In this document: one piece after another, positions 62,546-64,000 of the stretch
How positions within the stretch are numbered: position 1 is the stretch's first letter
Layout: each line of letters starts with the position of its first letter
Origin: Rhodospirillales bacterium
GTDB lineage: Bacteria; Pseudomonadota; Alphaproteobacteria; Micavibrionales; UBA1664
Reading direction: 5' to 3'
Length of the DNA stretch: 64,000 bases
NCBI GenBank assembly: GCA_023898805.1
Contig: CP060260.1
Coordinates: 1,798,001-1,862,000, forward strand
Position numbers and translations under genes: made by a program
The notes under the pieces: model-generated
Told to the model about the DNA's origin: nothing
The model's database searches: none
The model's input: the letters and a program-made list of their open reading frames with translations, nothing else

Positions 62546-63019
62546 TTAATCTAGCGCCCTTGCGCCCGATTGATAAGGGTCTTTGATGCCGATCCGTGCC
62601 AGCAATTCGGTTTCCAGATTTTCCATCACCTGCGCTTCGGCTTCGGTTTCGTGGTCGTACCCCAAAAGGTGCAGGGAACCGTGCAGGATCAGATGCGCCA
62701 GATGGTCGTCCACGGGAATACCCATTTCCTCGGCCTCGCGCGTCACGGTTTCATGGGCCAGAATCACGTCGCCCAGGTGCGTGATGCCGGTTTCGTCCGC
62801 GTCACCGTCCGGAAAGGACAGCACGTTGGTCGGCTTGTCCTTGCCGCGCCACGCCAGATTCAGGCCTTGCACCATGGCGTCGTCGCTGAAGATATAGCTG
62901 ACATGCCCGGACGCACGCCCTTCAAGAAGCCCGGCGATGCGCGCCACCGATGTTTTCAGGCGCGGCGCCCGCGCCCATAAAGGGCTTTCGCGTACGACGT
63001 CGAAAACGAACTCAGGCAT
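62546..63019 (-). CDS. ybeY: Endoribonuclease YbeY (16S rRNA maturation)
   Basis: YbeY is a zinc endonuclease for 16S rRNA 3' maturation and 70S quality control. The 157-residue protein carries NVLSFPDGD, the conserved GDVILAHETV, and the metal motif HLILHGSLHLLGYDHET (HGxxHxxGxDH). The ATG at 63019 (MPEFVFDVV) is chosen for family length; earlier in-frame ATGs lie inside phoH. It overlaps phoH by 8 bp. Confidence 0.96.
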   Translation of the reverse strand: MPEFVFDVVRESPLWARAPRLKTSVARIAGLLEGRASGHVSYIFSDDAMVQGLNLAWRGKDKPTNVLSFPDGDADETGITHLGDVILAHETVTREAEEMGIPVDDHLAHLILHGSLHLLGYDHETEAEAQVMENLETELLARIGIKDPYQSGARALD

Positions 63020-63974
63020 CGGGCGATTTGGCATGGGCCGAGCGGGTGCGGTCATAGGCATCGACGATCTTGCCCACCAGCTTGTGGCGCACCACGTCGC
63101 GGTTGGTGAAGGTGATGATGCCGATCTCGTCGATCCCGGAAAGCACGTTTACGGCTTCTTTCAGGCCGGAAATCTGGCCGGGTGGCAAATCGGTCTGGCT
63201 GGGGTCGCCGGTAATGATCATGCGCGAGTTTTCGCCCAGCCGCGTCAGCACCATTTTCATCTGCATCGAACTGGTGTTCTGCGCCTCGTCCACCAGAACG
63301 ACCGCGTTGCTCAGCGTCCGTCCGCGCATAAAGGCCAGCGGCGCGATTTCGATCGCGCCCGATTCAATCGCGCGCGCCACGCGTTCGGGCGGCAGCATGT
63401 CGTACAGCGCGTCGTAAAGCGGACGTAGATACGGATCGACCTTTTCCTTCATGTCACCCGGCAGGAAGCCAAGCCGTTCCCCGGCCTCGACGGCGGGGCG
63501 GGTCAGGATGATGCGGTCGATCGCCCCGGCCTCCAGCTGCGCCGCGGCGTAGGCGGTGGCCAGATAGGTCTTGCCGGTCCCCGCGGGGCCGATGCCGAAC
63601 ACCAGCTCCTTCGATTGAATGGCGCGGATGTAGTCGCTTTGCTTTGGCGTTTTGGCGACCACGGTTTTTTTACGCGTGGCGATGGCCGCTGCCGCGTTGT
63701 CGGCATCGCCGCCATGGCGGATGACCGCGATCACGTCATGCGTGTCGAAATCGCGTTGCCGCGCGATGTCCAGCAAGGCCTTGATCGCAAGCTCGGCATC
63801 CTGCACGGCGGCGGCGGGGCCGGTGATGCGGAACAACGAACTTTCGTCGCGGATGACGACGCCGAACGCCTGCTCCAACTCGCTGATATGCGCGTGGTGC
63901 GGCCCGGCCAGCATGCGCGCCAGCCGCGTCGTGCCGACATCAAGCGTAAGGGTGGAGTTCTTTTTTTGTGTCAC
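63012..63974 (-). CDS. phoH: PhoH family ATPase (YbeZ type)
   Basis: PhoH/YbeZ is a RecA-like ATPase/helicase functionally linked to YbeY in rRNA maturation. The 320-residue protein has the N-terminal KH-like domain, Walker A FGIGPAGTGKTYLA, LTRPAVEAGERLGFLPGD, Walker B VVLVDEAQN, TRLGENSRMIITGDPSQTDLPPGQISGL, and the C-terminal NRDVVRHKLVGKIVDAYD. The GTG at 63974 is given; TTG 63983 is also open. A TATAAT hexamer at 63988-63983 lies only eight bases upstream, so the mRNA may be nearly leaderless. Confidence 0.96.
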   Translation of the reverse strand: MTQKKNSTLTLDVGTTRLARMLAGPHHAHISELEQAFGVVIRDESSLFRITGPAAAVQDAELAIKALLDIARQRDFDTHDVIAVIRHGGDADNAAAAIATRKKTVVAKTPKQSDYIRAIQSKELVFGIGPAGTGKTYLATAYAAAQLEAGAIDRIILTRPAVEAGERLGFLPGDMKEKVDPYLRPLYDALYDMLPPERVARAIESGAIEIAPLAFMRGRTLSNAVVLVDEAQNTSSMQMKMVLTRLGENSRMIITGDPSQTDLPPGQISGLKEAVNVLSGIDEIGIITFTNRDVVRHKLVGKIVDAYDRTRSAHAKSPDA

Positions 63975-64000
63975 TATACCCAATTATACACGAAAACCCT

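Overview
The window is a GC-rich, densely coded bacterial chromosome segment with no rRNA, tRNA, phage, transposase or CRISPR sequence that I could find. The content points to an alphaproteobacterium. The order phoH-ybeY-corC-lnt-(XRE)-metK-trmB...rimP-nusA-infB-rbfA-truB-rpsO-pnp is the classic alphaproteobacterial translation and RNA-processing block. A RegB/RegA redox two-component pair, a Fur-type regulator without the usual CxxC, a SufBCDS operon led by an Rrf2 regulator, fabA-fabB-fabI and a PhaZ-type PHB depolymerase agree with that. The order cannot be fixed from sequence alone; many small secreted proteins of unknown family suggest a deep or poorly sampled lineage.

Layout. 1-4417 (minus): gatB (cut by the window edge), gatA and gatC, with three small exported proteins sitting between gatC and gatA. 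4435-7114: ruvX, a YgjP/DUF45 metallopeptidase, a tandem hairpin repeat and an intracellular PHB depolymerase. 7209-10794: a CobD/CbiB-like membrane protein, RegA, RegB and a CobT-like protein. 10840-23280 (plus): an orphan WbpM/PglF-type dehydratase, rpmB, a tgt homologue that has lost its zinc cysteines, upp, a PAS histidine kinase, fur, asnB, prfC, an aldehyde dehydrogenase, a 59-residue ORF and a MurC-like ligase. 23433-25251 (minus): an Aer-like receptor split into two overlapping genes under an apparent FNR-type class II promoter. 25582-31433 (plus): the suf operon. 31620-34046 (minus): a 44-residue ORF with its own terminator, two unknown overlapping genes and dusA. 34109-38429 (plus): an SH3-domain exported protein, an unknown protein and fabA-fabB-fabI. 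38470-49076: mostly minus-strand accessory genes (two unknown proteins, ugpQ, a CDF transporter, pnp, an HExxH protein, and five small exported proteins including two tandem nuclease-fold paralogues), with gpmA on the plus strand. 49137-63983 (minus): the conserved rpsO to phoH block, with an unknown gene between infB and rbfA and an MgtC-like transporter between trmB and rimP.

Functionally the window combines three conserved units with accessory material placed at their seams: translation and ribosome maturation (gatCAB, rpmB, tgt, prfC, rimP-nusA-infB-rbfA-truB-rpsO-pnp, ybeY, trmB, dusA), Fe-S cluster assembly (suf), and unsaturated fatty acid synthesis (fabABI). Redox and oxygen sensing recurs: RegAB, the Rrf2 regulator, an FNR-like box, an aerotaxis-type receptor and Fur. 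The most interesting signals are the zinc-less TGT, the RegAB pair flanked by remnant-like cobalamin-enzyme homologues, the FNR-box/split-Aer arrangement, the 44-residue gene with a dedicated terminator, and a palindromic repeat translated inside trmB.
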